A stretch of 64,000 nucleotides of DNA from Bacteroidia bacterium (GTDB lineage: Bacteria; Bacteroidota; Bacteroidia; CAILMK01; JBBDIG01): assembly GCA_040880525.1 (NCBI GenBank), contig JBBDIG010000040.1:1-64000 (forward strand). Direction: 5' to 3'. Below are positions 63,182 through 64,000 of this stretch, piece after piece. Made by a program: the position numbers and the translations under genes. The notes beneath the pieces were generated by a model, which saw only the letters and a program-made list of their open reading frames with translations, was not told where the DNA came from and ran no database searches. The stretch's first letter is position 1, and every line of letters begins with the position of its first letter.

Positions 63182-63271
63182 CTATTTACGAAGCATTACT
63201 GCTTGACAAGTTGCGGTAATGACATTACCTGCAGCCTCATAAGAAACTGTAATCCAAACCGAAAACCAGAA
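63182..63271 (-). pseudogene. 3' fragment of a paralogue of the gene at 63678
   Basis: Twenty-nine codons, ending TVSYEAAGNVITATCQAVML and RK-stop. This lines up with the C-terminus of the neighbouring gene (TVSYDDGGTIVTETCEVIML, then RQ-stop). A stop codon lies directly upstream, so only the tail survives. The remaining bases between 62972 and 63577 show no gene. Confidence 0.55.
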
Positions 63272-63577
63272 TCAACATTAAGCTTTTCAGGTTCAACTTG
63301 TTGGACGGAAAATTGGGCTGGATTTCAAAAAACTAAACAAACCTGCGGCTCCCCTACTTTTGTTCGGACGCGGAAAGCGGAAATCACGGATGTGGGACGA
63401 ATTCATAGTCTCCTTCATTCCGGTATTTTTTAAGGAAGTAAAAGGAGGAGCACTTTTTACACACTAAGTTTGGAGAGGTAAAATGAGGAAGAGAAAAGAA
63501 GCATTAATAAACAGGTTTAAATGGGCCAGATTATTATTTGAAGGCAGGCCGGGCAAAATAACTATGGGAGCAAAAAT

Positions 63578-63619
63578 AAAAAAGCCATTGAGACCTTTAA
63601 CGGGTTCAATGGCATTTTT
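63578..63619 (-). terminator. Terminator of the right-edge gene (minus strand)
   Basis: GCCATTGA pairs with TCAATGGC around a 14-base loop, with an A run on the left that gives the U tract for minus-strand transcription; it follows the stop at 63678. Confidence 0.65.
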
Positions 63620-63677
63620 ATAAGTAAAGGTATGTTCTGGTCAGGCTAATTCGTCCTGCTTCTGAAACATTCGCTCT

Positions 63678-64000
63678 CTATTGCCGGAGCATTATTACCT
63701 CACAGGTTTCTGTAACTATTGTGCCTCCGTCATCATATGAAACCGTGTATTCAATGGTAAGGGTATTTCCTTCAATTGAACCGGAACCACTCAGAGTGTA
63801 AATGTTCGTGCAGAAAGTCTGTTCAGCAATCGTCAAAGTATTGCCATCTACGCTCGCCTCAACATTATAATCATTGGGACAAGTAAACTCTCCCAGGTTC
63901 TCAATACGGATGATAGTCTCATCTGTTCCGCTCTTGGTGATTTCCACAGGATAAGACGCTCCTGTACAATCATCACTGCCCTCAAACATACCAACGAATT
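63678..64000 (-). CDS. Small secreted beta-rich protein, 5' end outside the window
   Basis: At least 107 codons are visible and the frame is open to the window edge, so the internal ATG at 63989 need not be the start. The sequence is a run of short beta strands (VGMFEGSDDCTG, ETIIRIENLGEFTC, NVEASVDGNTLTIAEQTFCTN, GSGSIEGNTLTIEYTVSYDDGG) with five cysteines, and ends CEVIMLRQ. This is the pattern of small Bacteroidota lipoproteins made of one lipocalin-like or META-like domain. Family not named. A decayed sister copy lies just downstream. Confidence 0.55.
   Translation of the reverse strand, partial: FVGMFEGSDDCTGASYPVEITKSGTDETIIRIENLGEFTCPNDYNVEASVDGNTLTIAEQTFCTNIYTLSGSGSIEGNTLTIEYTVSYDDGGTIVTETCEVIMLRQ

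Noticed and set aside
63137-63433. 98-codon plus-strand frame
   Set aside because: Composition rich in Cys, Asn and Trp without pattern, and it lies opposite the paralogue fragment on the minus strand, which explains its openness.
1-64000. tRNA or rRNA genes in the intergenic gaps
   Set aside because: I looked for T-loop-like GGTTCRANNCC patterns with matching acceptor stems in gaps and found none that pair.

Overview
The window comes from a chromosome of the phylum Bacteroidota, probably a free-living gliding or T9SS-bearing lineage rather than a gut Bacteroidales. The signs are Por/T9SS-type C-terminal sorting domains on secreted proteins (fragment near 2.9 kb, 14.2 kb, 36.3 kb), a gliding lipoprotein GldB, a 287-residue primary sigma factor lacking region 1.1, and many TAnnTTTG (-7) boxes a short way upstream of start codons. 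No rRNA, tRNA, CRISPR array, intact insertion sequence or prophage was seen.

Layout. 0-3.6 kb is an accessory patch: a three-gene HipB-HipS-HipT type toxin-antitoxin operon, a MazE-like antitoxin followed by a broken MazF gene, a small membrane protein, and pieces of a large T9SS-secreted protein. 3.7-7.05 kb is an acyl-adenylating enzyme plus two glycosyltransferases (GT4, GT2). 7.1-19.1 kb is mostly chromosomal core: an AAA ATPase with four operator-like palindromes in front of it, pyrE and a Nudix hydrolase with touching divergent start codons, a class IV aminotransferase, a DUF389 membrane protein, a sigma-54-type response regulator, a T9SS surface protein and an M1 aminopeptidase lipoprotein. 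19.2-26.7 kb is an AT-rich glycan locus: sulfotransferase, two paralogous proteins that join a kinase-like domain to a methyltransferase domain, a flippase, a GT4 and a further methyltransferase. 26.8-34.1 kb holds msrA, hpt, adk, a SRPBCC/GyrI-like protein, purM, an RlpA-like lipoprotein, an AlkD-like repair protein and an aldehyde dehydrogenase. 34.1-34.9 kb is a small graveyard of gene fragments. 35-48.7 kb has an OMP-like lipoprotein, a second M1 peptidase (T9SS-exported), gyrA with a TPR protein, xseAB, an AT-hook chromatin-like protein, an M20 amidohydrolase and the primary sigma factor. 48.8-61.3 kb has RidA, a GT2 protein fused to a degenerate phosphoglycosyl-transferase-like region, recR, an M23 peptidase, gldB, a PorT-like barrel, nadE, ahcY, a two-domain VOC protein, DUF1905 and a sodium:solute symporter. 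61.3-64 kb is gene-poor, with one acidic lipoprotein and the 3' part of a small secreted-protein gene that has a decayed sister copy next to it.

The most interesting item is the glycan locus with two kinase-methyltransferase fusion proteins. Both keep kinase-type catalytic residues, but one has lost the acidic SAM-binding position that the other keeps. By analogy with WbdD, the kinase-methyltransferase that caps O-antigen chains, they could form a chain-capping or glycan-phosphate system; this is inference. Secondary points are the HipBST operon with half-sites phased at exactly 40 bp, the four evenly spaced palindromes before the AAA ATPase, and the mazF gene broken by what looks like loss of one unit of a 7-bp tandem repeat.
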